DNA of 64,000 bases from Methanosaeta sp. PtaU1.Bin112 (GTDB taxonomy: Archaea; Halobacteriota; Methanosarcinia; Methanotrichales; Methanotrichaceae), in NCBI GenBank assembly GCA_002067705.1, contig MVRL01000112.1, forward strand, positions 47,128 to 111,127. The letters run 5' to 3'. A model generated the notes under the pieces. That model searched no databases. It was not told the origin of the DNA and saw nothing but the letters and a program-made list of their open reading frames with translations. The translations under genes were made by a program, and so were the position numbers. Positions 16,990 through 25,992 of the stretch are shown one piece after another; the stretch's first letter is position 1; every line of letters starts with the position of its first letter.

Positions 16990-18345
16990 ATGAATGGGAA
17001 AATTGGCCTAACGCTATTGGTTGTAATCTGCCTCACTTATGTTGGTGAAGTGCTCGGTTCGGACTATAGAAATATCGGATTCGTACAATTGCCGGATCTG
17101 AGAATAACCGGAATTGAGACAGATATGCCGAGCATCAACCAATTATACACAGAAGCGACGATTCCTCTAAAGATCACCATAAAGAACTCGGGAGCAAAGA
17201 CTGATCAGACCTTTAAGATAAGTATAGAGGTTCTAGATAGCAATGGCCGTTTGGTGAAGCCCTATACCATCCAAGTGCAACAAGACAAGTTTTATCCCTG
17301 GAAGAATGGCATGAATAGAGGCGAAGTTTTTACATTAAACGGCAAACTTATAATTGGAAGCTCCCAGGACGCTCCACTCTCTGGAAAGCGAATCATTATC
17401 GTAGTCCGCGCAGACAGCTGCTTGGGAGACGAATCGATGCCCGGCTACTGCAGAGTAAAGGAGACGAACGAGAGCAATAATGAAATGAAGAAGGTCGTCA
17501 ATATGCCTGTTCAAGTCTTTCCCCATACCGGCGACGAAGAGGACGCTGCTGGCAATTCTTCTTCGGATAACACATCCATCCCGGTGACACATTTCTTTCA
17601 CATTCCGTTCTACTTTGCAGATTCTTCAGTCATGCCTGGGGCGCTTTACTACGTCAATCTTACAGACCAGCCTGGGGGAGCATTCTTTCACCGAGAATCG
17701 GGACCGATCACCAGCTTCGCATTCCATCCATTTGTTCCCAGAAAGCTCTACTATGTTAATGACAATGACAATAAAATATTTCTGTCAGTTAAGCTTGAAT
17801 CTGGAATGTGGAGCGAACAGGTAGTATATACTCACAGCACATATGTAAGAGACATTGCATTTCATTCCGATAAAGATGGCAATCCTGCAATCTACTTCAG
17901 CGAGGCCAGTGGGGCAGGAGGGAATGGCAGGATCTTCAAGCTGGTTAATGGAACTGCTGTACCATTCTACGATGTTCTTCTCTTCAACATGAAGGGCTTT
18001 TGGAGTGGTGATTTCGCCTTTGATGATGATGGCAATCTCTACCTCAGTTCAGGAAACTGCCACCCAGCTAGGATCTACAAGGAGACATTCAATAACGTGA
18101 CATTGCCCGTAGAGATGGCATCCGGATTTATCTTCAGAGACGACAATGAGTCCATCGGCGGCATGGCTTACAAAGATGGTGCCCTGTACTATACTAGCTG
18201 GAGCGATACCATATATCGTTTGGACCTGAAAAATGGCATCCGAACCAAGTATACAGATCTCAGCCGAAGGTCTATCTCCGATGTCGGCTTCCAAGATTTT
18301 TCGGAATCGACTTCTACAGGAGGGGCCCGTCCGTACGCCGGCTGA
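16990..18345 (+). CDS. Exported CARDB-like plus beta-propeller protein
   Basis: A 451-residue exported protein. The signal peptide (LTLLVVICLTYVGEVLGS) is followed by a CARDB-like Ig domain (about residues 30-165: PDLRITGIETD, IPLKITIKNSGAKTDQTF, ending KETNESNNEMKKVV, the usual end of such domains). The C-terminal half has repeated strands typical of an NHL/SMP-30-like propeller: GALYYVNL, PRKLYYVNDNDNKIF, PAIYFSEASG, GDFAFDDDGNLYLSSGN, GMAYKDGALYYTSWSDTIYRLDLKNG. Binding rather than catalysis is likely. A few dozen bases separate it from the next exported CARDB-type gene. Confidence 0.72.
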   Translation: MNGKIGLTLLVVICLTYVGEVLGSDYRNIGFVQLPDLRITGIETDMPSINQLYTEATIPLKITIKNSGAKTDQTFKISIEVLDSNGRLVKPYTIQVQQDKFYPWKNGMNRGEVFTLNGKLIIGSSQDAPLSGKRIIIVVRADSCLGDESMPGYCRVKETNESNNEMKKVVNMPVQVFPHTGDEEDAAGNSSSDNTSIPVTHFFHIPFYFADSSVMPGALYYVNLTDQPGGAFFHRESGPITSFAFHPFVPRKLYYVNDNDNKIFLSVKLESGMWSEQVVYTHSTYVRDIAFHSDKDGNPAIYFSEASGAGGNGRIFKLVNGTAVPFYDVLLFNMKGFWSGDFAFDDDGNLYLSSGNCHPARIYKETFNNVTLPVEMASGFIFRDDNESIGGMAYKDGALYYTSWSDTIYRLDLKNGIRTKYTDLSRRSISDVGFQDFSESTSTGGARPYAG

Positions 18346-18405
18346 ATCTTGATCGGCTCATAGGACAATCGAGAGAAGCGATCTATTGAATATTTTATAA
18401 GTTAT

Positions 18406-20016
18406 ATGAGTGATGTTATGAATACGGTTAAGAGCAATTTAAATATCTCTTGGCATCTGGATGCCAGGGCACTTTTTATCATCTTTGTAATTCTGAGCGC
18501 CGAACCTGCTCTGGCGGATGATACCTATACCGGCATATGGAATTGCGACGAGGGCGGAATATTCTATGTCCGGCAGATTGGGCATATCATCTACTGGTAT
18601 GGTGAGAGTTCTCCCCAATATCCTGCCTGGTCAAATATCGCTATGGGGACGACTACGGACAACGGCATATCGCTCAACTGGTGGGATGTCCCCAAGGGTA
18701 ACAATCTGTACAAAGGAACCCTGGAACTGGAGAGAAGGTCTGCAGACGAGCTCGTAGCTAAGAGCCAGACCGGTGGTTTTGGTGGTAAGAGATGGACGCG
18801 CGCTCCGCCTCTGAGGGGTGTGCGGAGATCGGAAGAAAGCGGCTCGTCTGGCCTTGATCCATACAGCGATTATGCCGCGAGGTCTTATGGAAGCGACTTT
18901 GGAAAATACACAGGAGTATGGTATTGCGACGATGGGGGATTTTATTACATCAGAAACGAGGACCGAGTTGTTCATTGGTATGGTGAAAGGTCTGGCCAAG
19001 ATACTGCCTGGTCAAATATTGGCCTTGGTAATATCGAAGATGGCATCATAGTTATGCAGTGGTATGATGTTCCCAAGGGCAAGAATCTATACAAAGGAAT
19101 AGTGAAGCTCAAGCCCATATCTGACGACGAGCTGATAGCAATAAGTGAGACCGGGGGATTTGGGGGGAAGAGATGGCTTCGCCTGATGCCGACGGACATA
19201 CTTCCCCAGGAAAATGCTTTAAATAGGTCCCTTGACACCGCAAAAAGCGACTATGCAATAGAATCCATCAGGATCGATGATGGTAGAACTGGCAAAGCGC
19301 TCCAAGATGGTTTATTGTATTGTCCGGGCTATCCCAATGCGGTCAATCTCCTTGTTGATGTCAAATGGAATGAGGTCGAGCCACCTTGGGGTGTACAATG
19401 CTCCTATGATTTTGACATACGCGGCCAGTCTTCCAAAGATATGCCTAGGACGACCCAGCTGTACAAAGCTGGGACATTAGAGATTCCTGAAACAAATATT
19501 GATGGTATCAGCTTAATCATTCCAATAAAGGTTCCAGGCAATCTCACTCCAGGAGACTTCTATACGATCATAGCCACTCTTGATACTACAGACCGCGATT
19601 GCGACAGCAAATGGGCAAATGACAGGATAGAGGTTCCAATGAAGCTAGTGAGAATGAGCGGAAACGACCTGGCTTTACGTGAGTATATTTTGGCTTACCA
19701 AAAAATAGGTGATGGACGCTATTATGCCATCGCACAATTTTATCTTGGCAATCCTTCAGGAACAGAGACCTTGAGGGATGTGAAAGTTGATTTCAAATGG
19801 GATTTAAATGGTGGGACGCGTGATACATCCATTACGATAGACAAGCTTCCGCCGAAGCAGTGGAAGCATTATTATAATATGATTATTGTGAACTCTGAAC
19901 CATATGGAAAAGTCACTGTTACGGCCGATGCAAAAAATTCCATTAAAGAGCTCCGAGAGGACAACAATCAGGAAACACAGCTCCATTGGATCAACATTCG
20001 GGAGCCAAAACAATGA
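18406..20016 (+). CDS. Exported protein with two tandem ~90-residue domains and CARDB-like tail
   Basis: A 536-residue exported protein. The signal segment is ALFIIFVILSAEPALA. Two near-identical domains follow (about residues 40-132 and 167-257): Y-T-G-x-W-x-C-D-x-G-G-x-x-Y at the start, W-Y-G-E and AWSNI in the middle, DVPKGxNLYKG and TGGFGGKRW at the end. They look like small lipocalin-like or avidin-like beta-barrels, an inference from the WYGE/GxxW strand pattern. The C-terminus holds two Ig/CARDB-like domains, ending IKELREDNNQETQLHWI. A TATA-like TATTTTATAAG at 18389-18399 lies so close to the ATG that a leaderless start at the ATG at 18418 is possible. Confidence 0.72.
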   Translation: MSDVMNTVKSNLNISWHLDARALFIIFVILSAEPALADDTYTGIWNCDEGGIFYVRQIGHIIYWYGESSPQYPAWSNIAMGTTTDNGISLNWWDVPKGNNLYKGTLELERRSADELVAKSQTGGFGGKRWTRAPPLRGVRRSEESGSSGLDPYSDYAARSYGSDFGKYTGVWYCDDGGFYYIRNEDRVVHWYGERSGQDTAWSNIGLGNIEDGIIVMQWYDVPKGKNLYKGIVKLKPISDDELIAISETGGFGGKRWLRLMPTDILPQENALNRSLDTAKSDYAIESIRIDDGRTGKALQDGLLYCPGYPNAVNLLVDVKWNEVEPPWGVQCSYDFDIRGQSSKDMPRTTQLYKAGTLEIPETNIDGISLIIPIKVPGNLTPGDFYTIIATLDTTDRDCDSKWANDRIEVPMKLVRMSGNDLALREYILAYQKIGDGRYYAIAQFYLGNPSGTETLRDVKVDFKWDLNGGTRDTSITIDKLPPKQWKHYYNMIIVNSEPYGKVTVTADAKNSIKELREDNNQETQLHWINIREPKQ

Positions 20017-20058
20017 TGAGGCCAGGGGCAAGGGCTGCCCGGCCATCCTTTTTGCGCT

Positions 20059-22002
20059 TCAGCTGCTGTTCTCCTGAGGCTTTATCTCCTGCAATATCGA
20101 TTTTTGCCTGAAAACTGGTGCAGTTGAGACTGTGTTCTCGGATTTAACTGGAAGAACCGGGATATCCGAATCCGTATCCGGACCCCAGTCGTACTCAATG
20201 TCAACGCTCTCTAGGATCGCATCCTTGGCAAGGCTTCCTTTAGGGATCTCAATCTCTATAAACCTCGCAATCTTCGGGCTCTCCCTGGAAAACGATGAGT
20301 ATTTCCTGTCTGCCCCAGCGAGGCGAATCTTGGTGAGGGGCGGTTTGGTGCCCTCTGGCATGGTCCACGAACACCTCACCGACTTTATAGGCAGAGGATA
20401 TGGCACCTTCTGATCGATCTCTATCATCAAATGAGATTTGACCAAGTCCTGAGAGCGGATGGATATATTAAAGGATTCCGTCCTATCCGCCTGAAGGCCC
20501 CTAACAATGGCTCCTGATAGCTTCACGTTCAGCTTTTCTGCAGAGATCGCTTTAGAATAATTAACTAGCTGTTGCACCAGCGGAGCGTCAACATCAGATA
20601 TCTTCGGCAGAGAAGCTCTCCGGTTGATGCTCACTGGCGGAGTCGGACCGGCAGAGGTGCGATAGTACTTGATCTTATCATTCCAGATAATCGGGCTGCC
20701 ATGCTTCAGGTCTATTCCCCAACCAACGATCTTTCGGCCGTCAGGGGCTTTATCTCCTAAAAGCGTGTAATCTATTACATTTTCATACCATGTACTGTTG
20801 GTCACAACGCCGCCGTTGTTTCCCTCGACCACCTTCACATCCACTCTTACTATTCTGTCGCCCTGGCGGAAGATCTTCATTTCTTCGATTACCTGACTAT
20901 GACAATCCTCATCAACCCATAGCTCGTTCTCGCTATCCCAGCGCATCCAAGCCTGATAAGCGCCTGGAGCAAGAGCGTTGACTCCTGGCTTGAAATCGTC
21001 ATAGTCCAGCTCAGTGCCATCGATCCACCTTCCTCGACTTCCTTTTTTTATTTCCTCCGTCTGATACCATACTCTGAGATCCTTCGTACAGGTGACAGTC
21101 CATGTTGGATGCCAATAGGTCTTATAGCCACCTTCATAGGGCACCCCAGACTGTCTATGCCAGTAGGCAACTGTCTCTGAGCACCATGCTTGACGACCTG
21201 GATTTCCATCCTGGCAGCTTTGCCATAAAGCCCTCCACCAGTCGATGCATCCCAGTTGCATCTGATAGTAGGGTTTTCCACCGTAGATCATGCATGACTC
21301 GCGCGTGCCGACTGTCTGGTCTGCCACCTGTAGTAGATTGCCTTTAGGGTCCCAGGCTCCGCTATTGTCAAATCCAGATGCAGCTGGCGTATCCTGCTCG
21401 CATGGTTCTATTATAATTGCCCCATCCCAGAAAGCCCAGTCTTGAGTTGAGGTGAGACCTGCCTCCACTCTCAAGATAAGTTCACCATTCTGACCAGCTA
21501 TGCTGCTCAGGTCCACTCTCAAGAGCGAGGTTTTCCCGTCATAGTACTCATAATGGGCGGGAGTGAGATCCGTTCGAGTTCTAGAGCCACTCCTTTTCCA
21601 CAGCAGACGGAATATAACTCCGTCGGATAAGGATGCACCCTGTAGAAGACCAACCCTGGCAACAAAGACAGAGTTATCTGGGATCTTAAGCGAATATCGA
21701 CCTTCAATAGCACCATTCTCTGCCCAACGGGGATGACACTCCAACACACCGAATCCCTCGCTCTTCGTCCCGTCCTCTAAGAAGGCATTGTATCTCATCA
21801 TAGAGAATCCTCCTGAGTCGTTATCATGCCCTGGCCAATGAAGGATCAATCCCTGATCATTGACCCATTGGGCTCCATATGCGGTTCCTGTAAGCGACAT
21901 CCACTCTGTGGCAACTCCGAAATCACAAAATAGCATGCTGCCCGTAACAAGAGATGCCAGTACAATCGCCCTATAAATTCGGGCCAGTGTTTTTGCTATC
22001 AT
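20059..22002 (-). CDS. Large exported protein with CHAP-like cysteine peptidase segment
   Basis: A 647-residue exported protein. After the signal peptide comes a jelly-roll-like domain (about residues 35-200, LLRVDLSSIAGQNGELILRVEAG...DWAFWDGAII) of the kind seen in carbohydrate-binding modules. Residues 270-400 look like a CHAP/NlpC-P60-type amidase: QAWCSETVAYWHRQSG (Cys274 as nucleophile), ALAPGAYQAW, then CHSQVIEEM (His368) and VVEGNNGG. The order Cys, PG-x-x, His, EGN is the CHAP layout. The C-terminal 230 residues are unassigned beta-rich sequence. Methanothrix-type cells lack peptidoglycan, so the substrate is unclear. The CHAP assignment is inferred from motif order only. Confidence 0.65.
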   Translation of the reverse strand: MIAKTLARIYRAIVLASLVTGSMLFCDFGVATEWMSLTGTAYGAQWVNDQGLILHWPGHDNDSGGFSMMRYNAFLEDGTKSEGFGVLECHPRWAENGAIEGRYSLKIPDNSVFVARVGLLQGASLSDGVIFRLLWKRSGSRTRTDLTPAHYEYYDGKTSLLRVDLSSIAGQNGELILRVEAGLTSTQDWAFWDGAIIIEPCEQDTPAASGFDNSGAWDPKGNLLQVADQTVGTRESCMIYGGKPYYQMQLGCIDWWRALWQSCQDGNPGRQAWCSETVAYWHRQSGVPYEGGYKTYWHPTWTVTCTKDLRVWYQTEEIKKGSRGRWIDGTELDYDDFKPGVNALAPGAYQAWMRWDSENELWVDEDCHSQVIEEMKIFRQGDRIVRVDVKVVEGNNGGVVTNSTWYENVIDYTLLGDKAPDGRKIVGWGIDLKHGSPIIWNDKIKYYRTSAGPTPPVSINRRASLPKISDVDAPLVQQLVNYSKAISAEKLNVKLSGAIVRGLQADRTESFNISIRSQDLVKSHLMIEIDQKVPYPLPIKSVRCSWTMPEGTKPPLTKIRLAGADRKYSSFSRESPKIARFIEIEIPKGSLAKDAILESVDIEYDWGPDTDSDIPVLPVKSENTVSTAPVFRQKSILQEIKPQENSS

Positions 22003-22253
22003 TGTTATTACCCTACCTCACAAATAATGCATGTCTGGGGGAAATATATTATCAATATTTTGGTAGGAGTTTGTAAAATATTTAAATCAGTGTCCCGAAT
22101 ATACTTAGGTTCAAGTGCATTAGGATCATCCTTGGTGCTCATCAAAAGCTGTAATTTAGTATTATCGGACTTTTTTCATCTGCTGCAATCATTGAGTTAA
22201 CTCTCAAGATGATTGAAACGTCAGCGTTGCATTTATTAGTTAAAAATATAATC
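22003..22253. other. AT-rich promoter region of the CHAP-like gene
   Basis: About 250 AT-rich bases between the CHAP-like gene start and the end of the dCMP deaminase gene, with several TATA-like stretches (AAATATATTATC at 22045-22056, AAAATATTTAAATC at 22074-22087). No gene is visible. Confidence 0.35.
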
Positions 22254-22697
22254 TTAAAGTTTTACTACCTCAATTCCCGCCTGCTGCAAGAAGTCCAGCG
22301 CCGTACCGTCAGGATAGCTCTGCTGGTAGACCACCTTGGCAATTCTGGCATTGATCATCATCTTGGCGCAGAGGATGCAGGGCTGATGGGTGCAGTAGAG
22401 GGTCGCCCCCTCGATGCTGATGCCGTGCAGGGCCGCCTGGATGATGGCGTTCTGCTCGGCGTGAACCGCCCGGCACAGCTCGTGACGGGTGCCCGAGGCT
22501 ACATTCTCGCGAGCGCAGCCGACGAGGTCGCAGTGAGCGAGGCCGGAGGGCGCGCCGTTGTAGCCGGTGGAAAGGATACGCTTGTTTTTCACAAAGAGGG
22601 CGCCCACCTGGTTTCGCAGGCAGGTGGAGCGCTTGGCAACCACGGTGGCAATCTCCATGAAGTACTGGTCCAGGGCGGGGCGGATGATGGGGGACAT
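22254..22697 (-). CDS. dCMP deaminase family protein
   Basis: A 147-residue zinc cytidine/deoxycytidylate deaminase. The zinc and catalytic motifs are intact: HAEQNAI (His ligand and catalytic Glu) and PCILCAKM (PCxxC, two Cys ligands). A second cysteine pair ([10 protein letters not shown]) with an upstream [13 protein letters not shown] block matches dCMP deaminase/ComEB-type enzymes. The likely reaction is dCMP to dUMP, feeding thymidylate synthesis; the family can also include deaminases of other deoxycytidine compounds. The codon composition is noticeably GC-richer than the exported-protein gene upstream. Confidence 0.88.
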   Translation of the reverse strand: MSPIIRPALDQYFMEIATVVAKRSTCLRNQVGALFVKNKRILSTGYNGAPSGLAHCDLVGCARENVASGTRHELCRAVHAEQNAIIQAALHGISIEGATLYCTHQPCILCAKMMINARIAKVVYQQSYPDGTALDFLQQAGIEVVKL

Positions 22698-22766
22698 TTG
22701 CTGTGACAGTTGCTTTTCTGGCTTATGAAGATCACCACAGAGGTGACTTAGAGGTGGCGGGTCCAG

Positions 22767-23936
22767 CTACCCAACGAGCAGCAGCTCATCCTTCTGCCCG
22801 CTGGCGGTTCCAGTGTAGCTCTCCGTTACCGTTCCCGTCAGCATTCCTCTGGCATCGTAGGTTGCAGTCAGCCGGTAGCTGACGCCGTTAGTCTCCTCCA
22901 TCACCACCCCATCCGGGCCGCTCTGCTGGACGCTGGTCGTCATGCCAGTATCAGGATCGTAATCAACCGCGCCCGGCGTCAGGGAGAGGGCCTCCTCCGG
23001 CACCCAGAATCCCATGAGCTGAGCTACTCCCGAGACCATGGGCACATAGGGCGGCTGCATAGCTTCCTCTGTGTAGGTCTGCTGCCTTCCCTCCGCGTAC
23101 CGGCTGTGCGCCGCCTGTATACTCAGCTCTGAGCCAATGGAGGAGACCGTGGGTGCAACGTCAGGCAACTGGGGCAGCCAGAAGGAATGCCTGCCCTGGT
23201 AGCTCAGAGTTGCTCCCGGCCTCGCCCAGTCTGGAACCTTCCCATCCTTCCAGGGAATGTCCACTGCCCTCAGGTTGACCAGCTTCAGGATAGCATTCTG
23301 GCTGCGAGTGAGACGGCCCCCTGCGTCTGTTGGCAGGCTCGAGCTGTAGTCCGCGGTGTGGTAGAGCATTATGCCGCTCTTCAGATCATAGACCATGCTC
23401 AGCGCTATGCCCTGATTTGACTGGAAATTAAACCGGATGACGTTGTAGATCTTTCCGTTCAGTTCATAGGTCCCGCGGGTGACGGTCAGATCATCGTCCG
23501 CCTTCTCGGGAATGGTCTCTAGCACCTGGGGATTGCACCAGAAGTCTCCGCAGCCGGCGGGGTTTACCGTGCCGTAGGAGTTTACCCTCTTCATCGCTCC
23601 CAGGGTCGCGTCCGGTGCGAAGGCGACCGTCCAGGTGGCGGCCTTCCCTGCCTCCAGGGCAACAACTGTAACCTGGGCCAGGCCCACGCCGGCGTCGCCT
23701 CCGACAAATTCGATGTCTCCTCCGGTCTCTGATTCAGGAGACCCGGTTATCATCTGGTAGGTGGCCCGGAGCCCCTCCTCAATCGCCGGGGGGGCAGCGG
23801 CAGTTGCCAGCTGCGGAAACCTGATGGTCATGGGATTGTCCATGCCGCTGGGAAGCGTCATCCGGGATGCGTCCGATGCGGCCCCGCTGGCAGAAAGGAC
23901 CAGCAGGATTGAGAATATTAGCAGAGCAGTCTTCAT
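22767..23936 (-). CDS. Exported protein of unknown function
   Basis: A 389-residue exported protein: signal peptide (LLIFSILLVLSASGAAS), then a beta-rich mature region. Visible blocks are LRATYQMITGSPESE, a possible disulfide pair in PAGCGDFWCNP, and YVIRFNF/GIMLYHTADYSSS-type strands, ending RLTATYDARGMLTGTVTESY. I do not recognise the family; the pattern recalls lipoprotein-localisation-like or DUF-type beta sheets that read out YDxxSGxxL. The ATG at 23936 is chosen over the upstream start at 23981 because GAGG sits 7 bases before it and it places the signal peptide at the N-terminus. It diverges from lysS. Confidence 0.7.
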   Translation of the reverse strand: MKTALLIFSILLVLSASGAASDASRMTLPSGMDNPMTIRFPQLATAAAPPAIEEGLRATYQMITGSPESETGGDIEFVGGDAGVGLAQVTVVALEAGKAATWTVAFAPDATLGAMKRVNSYGTVNPAGCGDFWCNPQVLETIPEKADDDLTVTRGTYELNGKIYNVIRFNFQSNQGIALSMVYDLKSGIMLYHTADYSSSLPTDAGGRLTRSQNAILKLVNLRAVDIPWKDGKVPDWARPGATLSYQGRHSFWLPQLPDVAPTVSSIGSELSIQAAHSRYAEGRQQTYTEEAMQPPYVPMVSGVAQLMGFWVPEEALSLTPGAVDYDPDTGMTTSVQQSGPDGVVMEETNGVSYRLTATYDARGMLTGTVTESYTGTASGQKDELLLVG

Positions 23937-24018
23937 CTTAATTCCTCTATGGCGTTTCTTCCCGGCATTCTTCCTTAACATAAGATTAATATCCCCCTCC
24001 AGACATCGAATTGACCTT

Positions 24019-25515
24019 ATGTCTATTCACTGGGCTGACGTCATCGCCGAGAAGCTTGAGAAGAGCGGCCCGCATACCATCGCCACGGGCATAACTCCAT
24101 CAGGCCCTGTTCACATCGGAAACATGCGCGAGGTCATGACGGCAGAGGCCGTCTACCGCGCCCTTCTGGACCGGGGTGTGGAGGCCAAGCTCATCTACAT
24201 CGCCGACACCTACGACCGCCTGCGCAGGCTCTATCCATTCCTGCCGGAGAGCTTCACCGAGCACATCGGAAAGCCCCTCTCGGAAATACCCTGCCCCAAG
24301 GGCTGCTGCAATAGCTACGCCGACCATTTCCTCCTTCCCTTCCTGAAGAGCATGGAGCGGCTGGGCATCAAGCCCATTGTCTACCGCGCCGACCAGCTAT
24401 ACAAGGAAGGCAAATACAACGAAGCCATCAAGACCGCCCTGCAGCGCAGGGACGACATCGCCCGCATCCTCAAGGAGGTCTCCGGGCGCGACGTTCCAGA
24501 GGGCTGGAGCCCCTTTGATGTCATCTGCTCGACCTGCGGCAAGACCAACACCACCCGTGTCACCGGCTTCGACCTGGACGCCGAGACTGTGGACTACGAA
24601 TGCTCTTGCGGCTCGCGGGGGACCGTCTCCATGAACGGCGGAGGAAAGCTGGTCTGGAGGGTAGACTGGCCGGCCCGCTGGCCGATCTTTAAAGTCACAG
24701 TCGAGCCCTTCGGCAAGGACCATGCCACATCCGGGGGGTCCTACGACACAGGAAAGCGCATCAGTGAGGAGATCTATAGCTATCCCGCCCCATTCCCCAT
24801 GGTATACGAGTGGATTCATCTCAAGGGGGTGGGAGCCATGCACAGCTCCACTGGAATCGTGGTCACCATCCAGGAGATGCTGGACGTGGTGCCGCCCGAG
24901 GTCCTGCGCTACCTGATCATCAGAAACAAACCAGAGAAGCATATAGAGTTCGACCCAGGTCTGCCGCTGCTCTCACTAGTTGACGAATACGACCAGAGGA
25001 AGGGCGACGAGAGGGCCATACAGCTATCCAATCCCAGCAAGAGCGGGCCCTTCGAGATTCCATTCCGCCATATGGTTACCGCAGTGCAGATCGCCCGCGG
25101 CGATGATGATGCTCTCTTCGTTGCCCTGAAGAGATCCGGCTACGATGTCTCCACCCGCCGCGATGAGATCCTGGGCAGGGCGAGAAATGTGAAGACGTGG
25201 CTTGACAAATACGCTCCCGCCTACGTCAAGTTCCAGTTGCAGGAGACGCTTCCCTCCGCCGTCAAGAACCTCACGCCCGAGGAGAGAAAGGGTCTGGGCA
25301 TCCTGGCGGAGCAGCTGGACGACAAGACCGCTGCCGAGATTCATGAGCTGGTCTACGCCGTCGCCAAGGAACAGGGGCTCGACTCCAAGAAGTTCTTCCA
25401 GGCCATCTATCTGACCTTCCTGGGAGACCGGCAGGGCCCAAAGGTGGGATGGTTCCTGGCCAGCCTGGAGAGAGAATTTGTGAAGAGCAGGCTGCTGCAG
25501 GCGGCAGCAGCATAA
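24019..25515 (+). CDS. lysS: Lysyl-tRNA synthetase, class I
   Basis: A 498-residue class I lysyl-tRNA synthetase, the archaeal/spirochaete form unrelated to the class II enzyme. It charges tRNA-Lys. Motifs: PSGPVHIGNMREV (HIGH equivalent, about residues 27-39), zinc-binding cysteines in CPKGCC and CSTCGKT...YECSCGS, and GAMHSSTG (KMSKS equivalent). The C-terminal helical domain holds the anticodon-binding region. The start at ATG 24019 gives MSIHWADVIAEKLEK, as usual for the family; the frame is open further upstream but that part overlaps the divergent gene and is not expected to be coding. Confidence 0.96.
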   Translation: MSIHWADVIAEKLEKSGPHTIATGITPSGPVHIGNMREVMTAEAVYRALLDRGVEAKLIYIADTYDRLRRLYPFLPESFTEHIGKPLSEIPCPKGCCNSYADHFLLPFLKSMERLGIKPIVYRADQLYKEGKYNEAIKTALQRRDDIARILKEVSGRDVPEGWSPFDVICSTCGKTNTTRVTGFDLDAETVDYECSCGSRGTVSMNGGGKLVWRVDWPARWPIFKVTVEPFGKDHATSGGSYDTGKRISEEIYSYPAPFPMVYEWIHLKGVGAMHSSTGIVVTIQEMLDVVPPEVLRYLIIRNKPEKHIEFDPGLPLLSLVDEYDQRKGDERAIQLSNPSKSGPFEIPFRHMVTAVQIARGDDDALFVALKRSGYDVSTRRDEILGRARNVKTWLDKYAPAYVKFQLQETLPSAVKNLTPEERKGLGILAEQLDDKTAAEIHELVYAVAKEQGLDSKKFFQAIYLTFLGDRQGPKVGWFLASLEREFVKSRLLQAAAA

Positions 25516-25551
25516 TCAAAAAACGGAAAAAGTTAAAGAGCCAATAAATGC

Positions 25552-25992
25552 ATGGACAGCAGTGACAGGGGCCTATTGGGTCGCAGGATCTACCTCTCCG
25601 GCCCGCTCTTCTCGCGGTCTGAGATCGCCTGGGGTGAGCGGGTCAAGGGATTTTTAGAGGACCGGCTGGATGGCGTCCGGATCATCTGGCCTCATGAGCT
25701 GGTCTCCTGCCAGGCGACGGCGGAGCAGATCTTCCAGGCAAATTTTCAGGCCATGATGGGATGCGACATCATGGTGGCCATGCTGGACGGCCCTCAGGTG
25801 GACGACGGAACCGCCTGGGAGATAGGCTGCTTTTTCATGCAGGGAAAGATGATCCTGGGGCTGAGAACCGATTTTCGCCGCGCCGGAGAGACCGACAGCT
25901 CTCGGGTGAACCTGATGATCGAATGCTCTTGCCGGACGGTGACCTCGAGTCTGGAAGAGCTGGCCGTGTCCCTCAAGGGGCTCCTCGATTGA
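25552..25992 (+). CDS. Nucleoside 2-deoxyribosyltransferase family protein
   Basis: A 146-residue protein of the nucleoside 2-deoxyribosyltransferase/DNPH1 family. It has the opening IYLSGPLFS (substrate phosphate/ribose loop), DGPQVDDGTAWEIGCFF with the catalytic Glu of the TAxE-type motif, and VNLMIE near the end. Members cleave or transfer the N-glycosidic bond of deoxynucleosides or deoxynucleotides; which activity applies is not decidable here. The stop codon overlaps the TTG start of the phosphoesterase that follows (TTGA), and pyrE comes next, so the three form a nucleotide-metabolism-like operon downstream of lysS. Confidence 0.85.
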   Translation: MDSSDRGLLGRRIYLSGPLFSRSEIAWGERVKGFLEDRLDGVRIIWPHELVSCQATAEQIFQANFQAMMGCDIMVAMLDGPQVDDGTAWEIGCFFMQGKMILGLRTDFRRAGETDSSRVNLMIECSCRTVTSSLEELAVSLKGLLD

